Below, piece after piece: positions 25,626 through 33,566 of a DNA stretch of 64,000 bases; the stretch's first letter is position 1; the number at the start of each line of letters is the position of its first letter. The DNA is from an uncultured Oscillospiraceae bacterium. GTDB lineage: Bacteria; Bacillota; Clostridia; Oscillospirales; Oscillospiraceae. The notes beneath the pieces were generated by a model. That model saw only the letters and a list, made by a program, of their open reading frames with translations, was not told the origin of the DNA and searched no databases. Where the stretch lies: assembly GCA_934589155.1 (NCBI GenBank), contig CAKTNP010000005.1, positions 1-64,000 of the forward strand. The letters are read 5' to 3'. The position numbers and the translations under genes were made by a program.

Positions 25626-25656
25626 GCCCCCGGACCGCTCCAATGCGTCCGAGGGC
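25626..25656 (-). terminator. Terminator-like hairpin
   Basis: GCCCCCGGAC pairs imperfectly with GTCCGAGGGC. On the minus strand TTTCTTATTG follows. It is close in sequence to the hairpin at 27897-27927, so it may be a duplicate. Confidence 0.4.
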
Positions 25657-25665
25657 GAATACAGC

Positions 25666-25785
25666 TTGACAGACTGTGTTGTTATGTGATACAGTAAGGA
25701 TGGAACCGAAAGATATCCACTCCTTATAATGTTGTTATTTTTTCTTGCGGAAAAGACCTCTCCCCCGTCCGGAGAGGTCTTTTTC
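25666..25785 (+). ncRNA. Candidate small RNA between a consensus promoter and a strong terminator
   Basis: TTGACA (25666-25671), 18 bases, TACAGT (25690-25695) lies about 55 bases before a 13-bp stem, AAAAGACCTCTCC with GGAGAGGTCTTTT, and a T run. A transcript of about 80 bases is predicted. It could instead carry a nine-codon peptide (ATG at 25699 after AAGGA) or be a leader region. Confidence 0.4.
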
Positions 25786-25955
25786 TATGCGCTGGCCAGG
25801 AGGATGCTGACGCCGGCGCTAATATATCATCTGCAACCATATGGTGGGCAGCTCCCTCGTTCGTCTGCACGGTAATCCCGCACAAGAGAAATAGTCAAGG
25901 CCAAAGTGCGGATACTCTATTATCGCTTTACAGCACAACCCCAATCATGGTTTCC

Positions 25956-26732
25956 TCATTCATCACTATTTTCCTTTTCTTTTTCCAATATGTACATTTG
26001 ATTATATATATCCAAAATGGAATCCTTGGAACGAGAAACGCCTATGTCTTTTAACGGGATTTCTTTGTTTCGCATTTGCTCGATAAAATTGGAAATGTCC
26101 GCCCCAACTGACTTTGGTACATACACTTTTTGATTTCCACGCACTAGCTGGAATAAGCGGAAGACGTCCAAACAATGCTTTTTTACATCTTTTGAGTTTA
26201 CTTCCAACCCTTCCTCTTTTTTACTGTTCAGATCCAACCATGCTTTCATTTTCAAAGGGATAATGTGTTCCACATCCAATACGGAAATATCATCCGCAAC
26301 CGTTTGTCCATCCAAAAGGAAACGGTAATAATCGTCGTCGAGCATAATGGCTGATAAGCTGGAGACTTCATCGTCTATATGGAGCGGCATCAAGTGGGTA
26401 TCCGGCTGCAGCACAACATTGTTCTGCGGCCTCGAAAACAGTTCTATCATTTTAGGATATGCCGGGTTCGTTGGTTTTGAAAAGCGATAAAACGTTGGGT
26501 TTTTACTGCTTTGCTGCTGCAAGTATCCACCAGCATCTATAAATGACCAAATTGCTTTTCCAAATTCTGTAGTTATCGCTTCTACAATCAAAACCATATC
26601 AATGTCTGCGGTTTGCCTAAAATCCAGTTCTGCTTCGCCCATAAGCAGATAACAGGCAAACCCGCCGATGATTGTATATTGCTTCTTAAAATTGCTGAAA
26701 TGCTCACGAAAAATATCAATTCCGCTTACCAT
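25956..26732 (-). CDS. AbiEii-like nucleotidyltransferase toxin
   Basis: A 258-aa protein with the nucleotidyltransferase core IIGGFACYLLM followed by RQTADIDMVL (GG then D-x-D), as in AbiEii/AbiGii-type toxins and related DUF1814 proteins. These modify tRNA or other acceptors with NTPs and cause abortive infection or growth arrest. A helical C-terminal half follows. ATG 26732 has AGGGGAC upstream and lies 13 bases after the stop of its partner; a longer frame to 26813 only shadows the partner. With the upstream wHTH gene it forms a likely type IV toxin-antitoxin or phage-defence pair. Confidence 0.7.
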   Translation of the reverse strand: MVSGIDIFREHFSNFKKQYTIIGGFACYLLMGEAELDFRQTADIDMVLIVEAITTEFGKAIWSFIDAGGYLQQQSSKNPTFYRFSKPTNPAYPKMIELFSRPQNNVVLQPDTHLMPLHIDDEVSSLSAIMLDDDYYRFLLDGQTVADDISVLDVEHIIPLKMKAWLDLNSKKEEGLEVNSKDVKKHCLDVFRLFQLVRGNQKVYVPKSVGADISNFIEQMRNKEIPLKDIGVSRSKDSILDIYNQMYILEKEKENSDE

Positions 26733-26745
26733 CGTTTTGTCCCCT

Positions 26746-27723
26746 TTATTCTTCTTTAATCGGAAGTTGGTGCTTGCTGCGGATTTCATCCAGACATAGT
26801 TGGACACGTTCATTGGGATTGTTGTCCATGCTTAGTATCAGAGAAATATCATCTACGCAGTTTTCATTTGCCAAGACCCGAGGGTTGTAGGACCACACTT
26901 CAATAATAGATCCTCCGAAATCATTGAAATATTGTTCGCTGCAAATGGCGTCAACGGGAATTTCTCCGGCAGATTCTTTGGTGATTGCCACGGCGCCATC
27001 CCGTGCGGTTTCTCCTATCAAGGTCTTCCGTGCTAAAGCACGGACACCACTTAGCATCTGGTTTTCAATCTGAGTGCCTAGTTTCACATATAGTGTTTTT
27101 CTTACTGGCGACTTCATCCGCACATATGCCTTTTGTAAAAATTCAGCCTTGTCATATGCTGGCAGAATCCACTTATTGGTTCCTTCCTCCCTTTGCGTAA
27201 TCAGCCCAGAACGAGAAAGATCATCAATCGCCCTTGTGCAGCTCGGCTTTGATATAGATAGTTCTTGTACGATTTGCGTCAAATTTATAGCTGCTGTCCT
27301 CTGCGAATAATATAAATACAGACATACAAGTTGCGTTGTAGGCGCCATCTTCTCCGCAATCGGAACTTCTTTCTTAAATCTCTCTTGAAAATAACAGCCC
27401 CAAAACGGAAGATATACCTGTTGCGAGATAGCCACGAACGGGATATGGTTTTCGATCAAATTGCGGCGTTGCGCTGCGCTAAGATGTTCCAGACAAAGAG
27501 CACAGGGGATCGGGCAAATCTGCTGGAATATCTTAAACTGCTTTTTCAGCACAGGCAATCGTTCCGAAATAGCCCGTGGTTTTAATAAGACACAATCATA
27601 TCCGTCCCAGGTCATAAGCTGCGGGATATATCTATCTACAAAAATGTAAGGAGTATCATTTGTATAGGTAAAATTTGTTAAAGTAATATCTGCCCCAAAT
27701 AACGACTGGAGAAAAGTAAGCAT
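26746..27723 (-). CDS. Winged-helix antitoxin/regulator of the AbiE-like pair
   Basis: A 325-aa protein. The middle (about 130-190) is a winged helix-turn-helix of the MarR/AbiEi kind (NLTQIVQELSISKPSCTRAIDDLSRSGLITQREEG). The C-terminal part resembles the regulator halves found upstream of AbiEii-like genes. It is expected to bind its own promoter, where a 17-base imperfect palindrome sits on both sides of the -35/-10 boxes. ATG 27723 is the only good start. Confidence 0.65.
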   Translation of the reverse strand: MLTFLQSLFGADITLTNFTYTNDTPYIFVDRYIPQLMTWDGYDCVLLKPRAISERLPVLKKQFKIFQQICPIPCALCLEHLSAAQRRNLIENHIPFVAISQQVYLPFWGCYFQERFKKEVPIAEKMAPTTQLVCLYLYYSQRTAAINLTQIVQELSISKPSCTRAIDDLSRSGLITQREEGTNKWILPAYDKAEFLQKAYVRMKSPVRKTLYVKLGTQIENQMLSGVRALARKTLIGETARDGAVAITKESAGEIPVDAICSEQYFNDFGGSIIEVWSYNPRVLANENCVDDISLILSMDNNPNERVQLCLDEIRSKHQLPIKEE

Positions 27724-27745
27724 TTAATTTCACTGCCTCTCACAC

Positions 27746-27808
27746 TTGTTTCATTGCTACTTTAATAATACCGTTTCGTATGGTACTTGTCAAGTAATAG
27801 TGAAACAA
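27746..27808 (-). promoter_or_regulatory. Promoter and operator of the AbiE-like operon
   Basis: TTGACA, 17 bases, TATTAT on the minus strand (27793 to 27765). A 17-base inverted repeat matching at 14 positions flanks it: one arm (27792-27808) abuts the -35 box and the other (27746-27762) covers the start site. This geometry suits looping autorepression. Confidence 0.75.
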
Positions 27809-27894
27809 TAAGCAAATGTGTTTCGTAGAGTATGCCCGGACAGAGATTGTAATATACGTTTTGCTTACCGATGGAGCGACCACTCATAAGAATA

Positions 27895-27930
27895 AAATGG
27901 CCCCCGAACCGCTCAAACGGTCCGGGGGCA
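27895..27930 (-). terminator. Resolvase terminator
   Basis: TGCCCCCGGACCG pairs with CGGTTCGGGGGCCA (one bulge), followed on the minus strand by ATTTTATTC, just after the resolvase stop. Confidence 0.75.
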
Positions 27931-27934
27931 TTTA

Positions 27935-28546
27935 TTATGCACGGCCTTCTTCCTCTTTTACGAATTTATAAAAAGTTGTGGGTTTGAGTCCCATTTCTTT
28001 CTGGGCCTTCCTCGCCGTGATTTCGCTATTTTTCCAAGAGCGGTACACTACATCCCAATTATCCGGCTTTACAGCTTTGGGCCTGCCAAAATGTACACCC
28101 CGCATCAGAGCCGCATCAATGCCCTCCCGCTGCCGTATCCTGGCCTGCTCTCGCTCCTGCTGCGCTATCGTCCCAATAACCTCTATTATAATATTGTTTA
28201 CCATGTTCGAAACCCATAGCTGTTCTGGAGGGAAGTCTATCATGGTCGTAGGCAAATCCATAATTTTAACCCGAATCCCCTGCTTCTTGAAAAATTGCAG
28301 TTCTTCTTCAATATCCTGTTTGCGCCGGCTCAGACGATCCAGCGATTTCACAATAAGCGTATCCCCCGACCGCAGCAGTGTAGTTTTAAGATATTGGTAG
28401 CCGGGGCGGCTGGTATTTTTCCCGGAAGCCTTGTCCGTAATAATCTCACCGTCTTTTGCTCCCATTTCCTTAAATGCGATAATTTGCCGGTCCAAATTCT
28501 GATCGCTGCTTGATACTCTTGCGTAGTAAAAGGTTTTCGACTCCAT
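27935..28546 (-). CDS. Small serine recombinase (resolvase/invertase family)
   Basis: A 203-aa enzyme with the catalytic N-terminal domain (YYARVSSSDQNLDRQ with the active serine in RVSS, DKASGKNTSRPGYQ, then LDRLSRRKQDI) and a C-terminal helix-turn-helix ending TTFYKFVKEEE. It performs site-specific resolution or inversion of DNA. ATG 28546 follows AGGAGG/AGGAAA. A long-range integration role is unlikely for this small class, so it probably resolves or inverts part of the island rather than mediating its tRNA-site entry. Confidence 0.85.
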   Translation of the reverse strand: MESKTFYYARVSSSDQNLDRQIIAFKEMGAKDGEIITDKASGKNTSRPGYQYLKTTLLRSGDTLIVKSLDRLSRRKQDIEEELQFFKKQGIRVKIMDLPTTMIDFPPEQLWVSNMVNNIIIEVIGTIAQQEREQARIRQREGIDAALMRGVHFGRPKAVKPDNWDVVYRSWKNSEITARKAQKEMGLKPTTFYKFVKEEEGRA

Positions 28547-28748
28547 TTTTCCTGCCTCCTGGCTTTCGTAAAAGTAGACTTCAACGAACACAGAATTTCA
28601 CGGCCAAATTGTGTTCGCAGAAGCCCCATTTTTCTAATGCGAATATAGCCGCAAACGATATGACTTCTGCGAATATTTTACCACGATTTTCTCCTTCTGG
28701 CAAGGATTTTAGAACCATCCATTATTTTCCCTCATGGTTACGTTTTTC

Positions 28749-28778
28749 TTGACATATTCAATAGGGAGTCCGTACAAT
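28749..28778 (+). promoter_or_regulatory. Promoter of the 28814 gene
   Basis: TTGACA, 18 bases, TACAAT, ending 36 bases before the start codon in the gap shared with the resolvase. Confidence 0.65.
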
Positions 28779-28813
28779 AGATTTAGTAAATGTAAGAAGG
28801 GAGAGGATGGCTT

Positions 28814-29629
28814 ATGCCTACTGCATACCCCCCTATCGCACTCACCAATACCGTTTTTCAGAAAAGCCGGGAGTACCGGGGATTCCTGGAAGCGGTCCAT
28901 CAATGCAACGTGTCTGAGGGATATTCCACCTGGCCCCAATGGTGTTACATCCCGCTTCGGATTGCGACGGCTGCAGGCGCAGGGATTTTGAACGAGGAAG
29001 ATCAGACGGATAAGAACATGGAGAATATCGGGATTCTTTCGGAGCTGCTTTGCAGCACGATTCCCTGGAGCCAGCACAAAGAGATTTATAAGGTCCCGGC
29101 AGATCTTCACACTCGCTTCCATGGCATCGAGGATCCTTACTTGGTGGCATACCTACTCCCAAAGCTGCTGCCCCAACCGTGCATCTATCTGGACTTCACG
29201 AATCACAATGATCTGAACTATGACGGGTTTGACGTGCATGGCGCCTTCGTCCGGTTCGATCAGGAAGAAGACCGCAAGGTTTATCTTCGGATTCTCCTTC
29301 TATCGAAAACTACACCGCAAGTCCGTATGGAGCGGCTGCGTGTTTATCAGCTAACAAAGGACTCCGTGGCTCAAGTCGTAGCGGCGTGGAATGAGAGCCG
29401 GCCCGCAAAATACTCCGATGAAAGATGGGCGGCCATTACAAACTTCCGCATGAAGCTCCTGGAGCTGATAACCTGTACGGTCGGTGAGATCATGGCTCGT
29501 GAGTATGAGGTGGAAGAAAAGGACCCTCATATTACAAAGGTGTCCTTACAGCTTGGATCTGAGAAGGTAACGTTTAATACGGTGGAGAACATCCCGGAGC
29601 AGGTGGCCAACGTGCCGGAAGGCACATAA
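28814..29629 (+). CDS. Unknown protein, possibly AcrVA2-like
   Basis: A 271-aa soluble protein, not firmly recognised. Its layout recalls the AcrVA2 anti-CRISPR family: an early YIPL segment, then IPWSQHKEIYKV, then LLPQPCIYLDF followed by a D-GF-V-GAFVRFD strand, and a late helical LLELITCTVGEIMARE. AcrVA2 itself has the related LPDWCVYVDI and GFW strand pattern. This is fold-level pattern matching by eye, so a neutral mobile-element protein is equally possible. GGGAGAGG precedes the ATG, and it has its own consensus promoter and a terminator at 29700-29735. Confidence 0.45.
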   Translation: MPTAYPPIALTNTVFQKSREYRGFLEAVHQCNVSEGYSTWPQWCYIPLRIATAAGAGILNEEDQTDKNMENIGILSELLCSTIPWSQHKEIYKVPADLHTRFHGIEDPYLVAYLLPKLLPQPCIYLDFTNHNDLNYDGFDVHGAFVRFDQEEDRKVYLRILLLSKTTPQVRMERLRVYQLTKDSVAQVVAAWNESRPAKYSDERWAAITNFRMKLLELITCTVGEIMAREYEVEEKDPHITKVSLQLGSEKVTFNTVENIPEQVANVPEGT

Positions 29630-29674
29630 GGACGCCGGGGAGGATAGACACTCATATATAAAGGAGAGATACAT

Positions 29675-29779
29675 ATGAAAATAGACAACGAAATAGATAA
29701 GCGGGCTGATCTTAGGATCGGCCTGCTTTTCTTTAGGCCGCATAACATGGCAGTAAAACAGCATACATTTGCAGATTGA
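29675..29779 (+). CDS. Possible 34-residue ORF overlapping a terminator
   Basis: AAAGGAGAG lies 6 bases before an ATG that opens 34 codons (MKIDNEIDKRADLRIG...). The frame runs through the hairpin at 29700-29735. It may be a leader or attenuator peptide, or chance. Confidence 0.25.
   Translation: MKIDNEIDKRADLRIGLLFFRPHNMAVKQHTFAD
29700..29735 (+). terminator. Terminator after the 28814 gene
   Basis: A stem of about 13 pairs with three G-U pairs (AAGCGGGCTGATC with GGATCGGCCTGCTT) followed by TTCTTT. Confidence 0.6.
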
Positions 29780-29927
29780 TCCATCCAACATAATAATTTC
29801 TCCTTATAGCAGCCGCTTCTGGCAGGCCGGGTCTCCCGATCTGCCTTGGTTTAATCCACCATATCGAACCATGACGCCCGGCGTTCGGGCTGCACTCGGT
29901 CACGCCGGTATCCCTTATGGTTGTCGG

Positions 29928-30725
29928 TCAAGCTCCGAGGGAAAGGATGGTGTTGCTTCCTGCAGGCGGCGCCAGGAAGTACGAAGCGTTGGCCATGACT
30001 TCCTGGTAGCCGGCTTCGCCGGAACCGGGTTCACCGGTCCCATGGAAGCTATCCACCACGGCCTTGGCGTCCTCTTTCATATCCTCATAACGCACCTTGC
30101 CATAGACAGGCGGCAGCCATGCTTTTTCCTTACCGCAGTAAAGGTTGAACCGCTCCAGGAGTTTGGAATTTTTGAATCTCAAGTGCATTGTCCCTTTTTT
30201 GTACAAAGTAATATCAAAGAACTTACACTCAATATTCTTGGTTCTTCCTTCATTGCAGGCACTCTGCAGCGCACCACGCAGCGACTTCGGAGCCGTCAGA
30301 TTTCCGTCCAGGTACTCGAACACCTTTTCAATGTCCTCCAGGACCGCACAGGCATGGTCTACTTCAAAGGTCTTCGACCAGCTATATTCGGAAAACATCC
30401 CGTTTACCGGTAAAATCACCTTTGGGTTGATCTTATGCGCCTTGTTTGTGGCCCATCCATTGTAATAATGGATGTTTTTTGAGGTTTCGGGATACAAGCT
30501 ATGCTCTGTTGTCAGCTTGTCAAACAGAGACAAAATAGTGTCCTTCACGCTCTGGGTCATTTCGGCGTTCATATCCTGGAGAACGACATGGATATTGTAA
30601 AGGGAAAAGTCATAGTCGGCCAGTTCATCCACCATATCCAGGTATTTGCTCCGCAGATTACTGGTGTACTTGTCCAACAGTTCCGAGTTCTCTAACAGCC
30701 CCCGCCAATACTTGTTGCGGACCCG
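29928..30725 (-). pseudogene. DUF4942 protein, N-terminally truncated
   Basis: A frame of about 265 codons reads KYWRGLLENSELLDKYTSN, then SKNIHYYNGWATNKAHKINPKVILP and LPPVYGKVRY, all typical of DUF4942 proteins of plasmids and integrative elements. It begins in mid-domain directly after an in-frame TGA (30726-30728), with no ribosome site; a TTG at 30677 is the first usable start codon. The usual N-terminal segment is missing, so I read it as a 5'-deleted remnant. The C-terminus is followed by low-complexity Gly/Ala. Confidence 0.6.
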
Positions 30726-30730
30726 TCACA

Positions 30731-30853
30731 GATAACATTGGCACGGTGGGAGAGATTCTGCTTCGCTATGCTGAATCTTTCAAAAAGATGGGGGCTGGAT
30801 TGTACATAGTGACGGAGGATGAGGGCAAGAGCGTAGGAATTCGGGAGGGGTGA
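30731..30853 (+). pseudogene. Orphan C-terminal fragment, possibly a STAS domain
   Basis: A 40-codon frame (GTVGEILLRYAESFKKMGAGLYIV...) without a start. The pattern recalls the STAS domain of SulP-type transporters. It begins exactly where the DUF4942 remnant ends, so this spot is a deletion or recombination junction. Confidence 0.3.
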
Positions 30854-31044
30854 AACGGAGGGAAAACCGCTGGAATCCGTAATGCGGATACCTCTTCAGC
30901 AAGATAGGACTGTACCGCTGCTTTTTGAAATCTCAGAAGCTGCCTTCTTGCCGCAAACGTATAAAATTAGTGACTTCCCCGTTCAAACGCAATCCTTACT
31001 CAAAATGTCCCATACTGACACCGCCCTGTTTTGCCCCATTCCAG

Positions 31045-31176
31045 GCATACGCTGAACTTGTACAGGTCCCGGTGAAGCTGCAAAATGACCGTCGGCTTTG
31101 GTGGGATATGGTCGTGGCGCTCGTGGATCGTTGCCAGCAGGTCACAGAAAACTATTTCGCCGTTTTCGCTTGCTTT
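31045..31176 (-). pseudogene. Fic-family protein fragment
   Basis: Within an unlikely longer frame, KASENGEIVFCDLLATI-HERHDHIPPKPT and ILQLHRDLYKFS match the region before the catalytic core of Fic/DOC AMP-transferases. The catalytic HPFxxGNGR motif is absent, and the frame ends in unrelated sequence. It is a broken remnant. Confidence 0.5.
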
Positions 31177-31425
31177 GATTGTTGCATCCGATTTTGCCGC
31201 TTTTTCCGAATGTCGTTCCTTGTCACGCTGATTGAAATACGCAAGCTGTCCAAGTATATGAAAAGCTCCGTCAGCCGGCGTGGGAAGACAAGACCGCAGA
31301 TGACACACGGGAAAGGGAAGAGAAAACAGAAATAAAGTAAATGGTGTAGTAAACGCCTTCTGAGTGGTGAAGGCCATTGATATGATCGGATTTTTAGGGC
31401 TTTGGGAATGTTGCCGTAGCAACAA

Positions 31426-31465
31426 AAACAGCGGGTATCCGGTGTTCACCGGATACCCGCTGTTT
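31426..31465. terminator. 19-bp palindrome, terminator-like
   Basis: AAACAGCGGGTATCCGGTG pairs perfectly with its complement across TT. With A3 and T3 at its ends it can work in both directions, and it closes the lacI operon (stop at 31623). Confidence 0.65.
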
Positions 31466-31622
31466 CGTTACCAACCCAGCCTGACAGATGCCGTAAAATA
31501 GTTGTATTTCCGCTATAACCGTTTCGCGGATACACAGCTATGCAGGGCGGCGGATGGTTTTATGAATGCAGGCCTTGTCAGGCACAGAGCGGGCCGGGCG
31601 GCGCAGAAAAAGGGTCCAAGAT

Positions 31623-32609
31623 TCAGCGGCCGGTGCGGGCAGCGGCGGTGGATTGCCGTACGATCAGCTGAGGCGCCTCCAGGATCTTGACGCAGGGGCC
31701 GCCGGCGATGAGGTCCTGCAGGCAGAGGAACGCACGTGTACCCACGCTGTCCACGTCGATGCGAACAGTGGTGAGCCCTGGGGTGATATAGCGGGACAGG
31801 CGGATATCGTCAAAGCCGCAGACACTGATGTCTTCCGGCACACGCAGGCCCATCTGCTGCAGCTGCCGGATGGCGCCGATGGCCATTAGGTCGCTGGCGC
31901 AGAGAAGCGCAGTCACGCCTTGTTCCACCAAAGCACGCGCACAGTGCGCACCGGATTCCTCTGAAAAATCTCCGTGCTGTGTAAGCGTAGGCGTATAGCG
32001 TAGGCCCCCAAGCGTGATGGCGCTGACATAGCCGTTGAGACGTTCTACGCTGGTGCTGCTGTTTTCTTCGCCATTGATAAAGCCGATGCGCTGATGCCCA
32101 AGGCTGAGCAGATGCTGCACCACAAGCGTCATGCCACGCATATTGTCGGCCGAGATGCAGCTGATGTTCGGGTTTTCGATATAGTTGTCAACCAGGACTG
32201 TGGGATGTTCCAGCTGTTCCAGCTGTTTATAGTATTGGTCGGCTGTGTTCAGCCCAAGAATCAGCGCACCCTGCAGGCAGTACTGCCGCATGATCTGATC
32301 GTAGCCAAGTACGTCATCGCCCAAGCTGCGGATCACCACTTCGAAGCCATGCTGTGCGGCGGCACGTTTGAAGGCCAGTGCGATCTCATACAGATAATAG
32401 GTGACTTGCTGGAGCTCCATGCGTTCCAGAAACACGCATACACGCTTGTGCGGGAAGTTTTTGGGCTTTCCGGTATACCCCATGCGGGCGGCCACCTTCA
32501 AAATCTCGGCACGGGTGTTTTTGTTGATGTCAACCCCGCCATTGAACGCCTTATAAACGGTGCTGGTGCTCAGCCCCATTTGTCGTGCAATGTCCTGAAT
32601 TTTGACCAT
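31623..32609 (-). CDS. LacI-family transcriptional regulator of the sugar locus
   Basis: A 328-aa repressor. The N-terminal helix-turn-helix VKIQDIARQMGLSTSTVYKAFNG is followed by the hinge and a periplasmic-binding-like sugar domain ending in VPEDISVCGFDDIRLSRYITPGLTTV. ATG 32609 has GGAG 6 bases upstream; the longer frame overlapping pgmB is spurious. It is the second gene after pgmB, so it is controlled by the operator at 33369-33384. Four palindromes of the same type in this locus are its likely binding sites. The inducer is probably the imported disaccharide or a product of it. Confidence 0.88.
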   Translation of the reverse strand: MVKIQDIARQMGLSTSTVYKAFNGGVDINKNTRAEILKVAARMGYTGKPKNFPHKRVCVFLERMELQQVTYYLYEIALAFKRAAAQHGFEVVIRSLGDDVLGYDQIMRQYCLQGALILGLNTADQYYKQLEQLEHPTVLVDNYIENPNISCISADNMRGMTLVVQHLLSLGHQRIGFINGEENSSTSVERLNGYVSAITLGGLRYTPTLTQHGDFSEESGAHCARALVEQGVTALLCASDLMAIGAIRQLQQMGLRVPEDISVCGFDDIRLSRYITPGLTTVRIDVDSVGTRAFLCLQDLIAGGPCVKILEAPQLIVRQSTAAARTGR

Positions 32610-32638
32610 ATGATCTCCTCTTGCCTTGTTTTCATATT

Positions 32639-33301
32639 TTAACCGGCTGTGCCGACTAGTTTTTTCAAAATGTCGGGCAGCTGCGCAGTGCTGGCAGCCA
32701 GGCTGTCGCAATCCTTCAGCAGCGCCGCATCTCCCACGCCAATGCAATACAGCCCCGCCTGCTTTACGGATGCCACGCCGGAAGCGGCGTCTTCGATGCC
32801 GATGCAATGCTGCGGCTCGTATCCAAAGTGATTCACGGCGTTCAAATAGATATCAGGCGCAGGCTTGCCGTGTGCGATGCTGCCGGGGTCTACGTGATAA
32901 TCAAAATGAAGCCCAAGTTTTTGCACCACATACGGCGCATTGAAGCTGGACGAGGCAAGCGCCGTGGGAATGTGTGCCTGGCGCAAAAGGGAAAACGTCT
33001 CCGGAATACCGGGAAGAATGTTTTCGGGGCCAAGCTCCGTGTGCAGTAACTGCACATAATAGCTGTTTTTTCTGTCTGCCAGTGTCCGAAAAGAGGTTTC
33101 CGGCACAGATAAGCCATATTGCTGGGTGATCAGCCGCAGGCATTCATAGCGGCCGATGCCCTTGGTCATGTCGTCTACTTCTTGGGAGTGCTCCACACCC
33201 CATTCCTCTGCTAGCAGACGTTTCCAGGCACGGTAATGGAACGATGATGTATTCACGATCACACCGTCCAAGTCAAATACTACCAAAAATACACGCTCCA
33301 T
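32639..33301 (-). CDS. pgmB: Beta-phosphoglucomutase
   Basis: A 220-aa HAD-superfamily enzyme converting beta-glucose-1-phosphate to glucose-6-phosphate. The nucleophile motif is FDLDGVIVNTSSFHYRAW (Asp10, Asp12), with the cap arginine region KGIGRYECL, the motif LASSSFNAPYV, and GKPAPDIYLNAV plus IEDAASGV for the later HAD motifs. ATG 33301 follows GGGAGG. It is the obligate partner of an inverting GH65 phosphorylase, which is encoded 3 kb away under the same operator type. It heads the pgmB-lacI operon. Confidence 0.9.
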   Translation of the reverse strand: MERVFLVVFDLDGVIVNTSSFHYRAWKRLLAEEWGVEHSQEVDDMTKGIGRYECLRLITQQYGLSVPETSFRTLADRKNSYYVQLLHTELGPENILPGIPETFSLLRQAHIPTALASSSFNAPYVVQKLGLHFDYHVDPGSIAHGKPAPDIYLNAVNHFGYEPQHCIGIEDAASGVASVKQAGLYCIGVGDAALLKDCDSLAASTAQLPDILKKLVGTAG

Positions 33302-33332
33302 GCAAGACCCTCCCTGTGATTTGGATGATTTT

Positions 33333-33384
33333 ATCATAACTATTTGAGAGGAAAAAGTCAATAAGAAATCGATAAAATTATCGA
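33333..33384 (-). promoter_or_regulatory. pgmB-lacI promoter with operator 1
   Basis: TTGACT, 17 bases, TATGAT on the minus strand (33361 to 33333). The palindrome TCGATAA-AA-TTATCGA (33369-33384) ends 8 bases before the -35 box. Confidence 0.8.
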
Positions 33385-33436
33385 AATAACAAATGATCTT
33401 TTGAAAATAAATGACAAAATGAAAGAAAAAATTATA

Positions 33437-33493
33437 TTGACAGCTAGAAAACTATGATTTATAATAAAAATATTCATCGATATTTTGTCGATG
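33437..33493 (+). promoter_or_regulatory. Epimerase-gene promoter with operator 2
   Basis: A perfect consensus TTGACA, 17 bases, TATAAT (33437-33465). A related palindrome CATCGA-N7-TCGATG (33475-33493) lies over the start of the transcript. Confidence 0.8.
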
Positions 33494-33566
33494 CACGTCC
33501 AAATCCCATTCGAGTTCTGACCAATCGCTTTGATATGCAATGACAAACAAAAAGGAGTACAAACAC

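Larger units (their letters stand above)
25043..25955. other. Intergenic region, 913 bases, no supported protein gene
   Basis: An AT-rich stretch (25150-25380) with a hydrophobic low-complexity frame that has no ribosome site, the 18-base repeat, a hairpin (25626-25651) resembling the resolvase terminator, and a promoter plus terminator around 25666-25785. Confidence 0.55.
30854..31622. other. Degraded intergenic region
   Basis: Contains no intact gene. It has a Fic fragment on the minus strand and a 19-bp palindrome before the LacI gene; the rest shows nothing I can assign. Confidence 0.5.
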
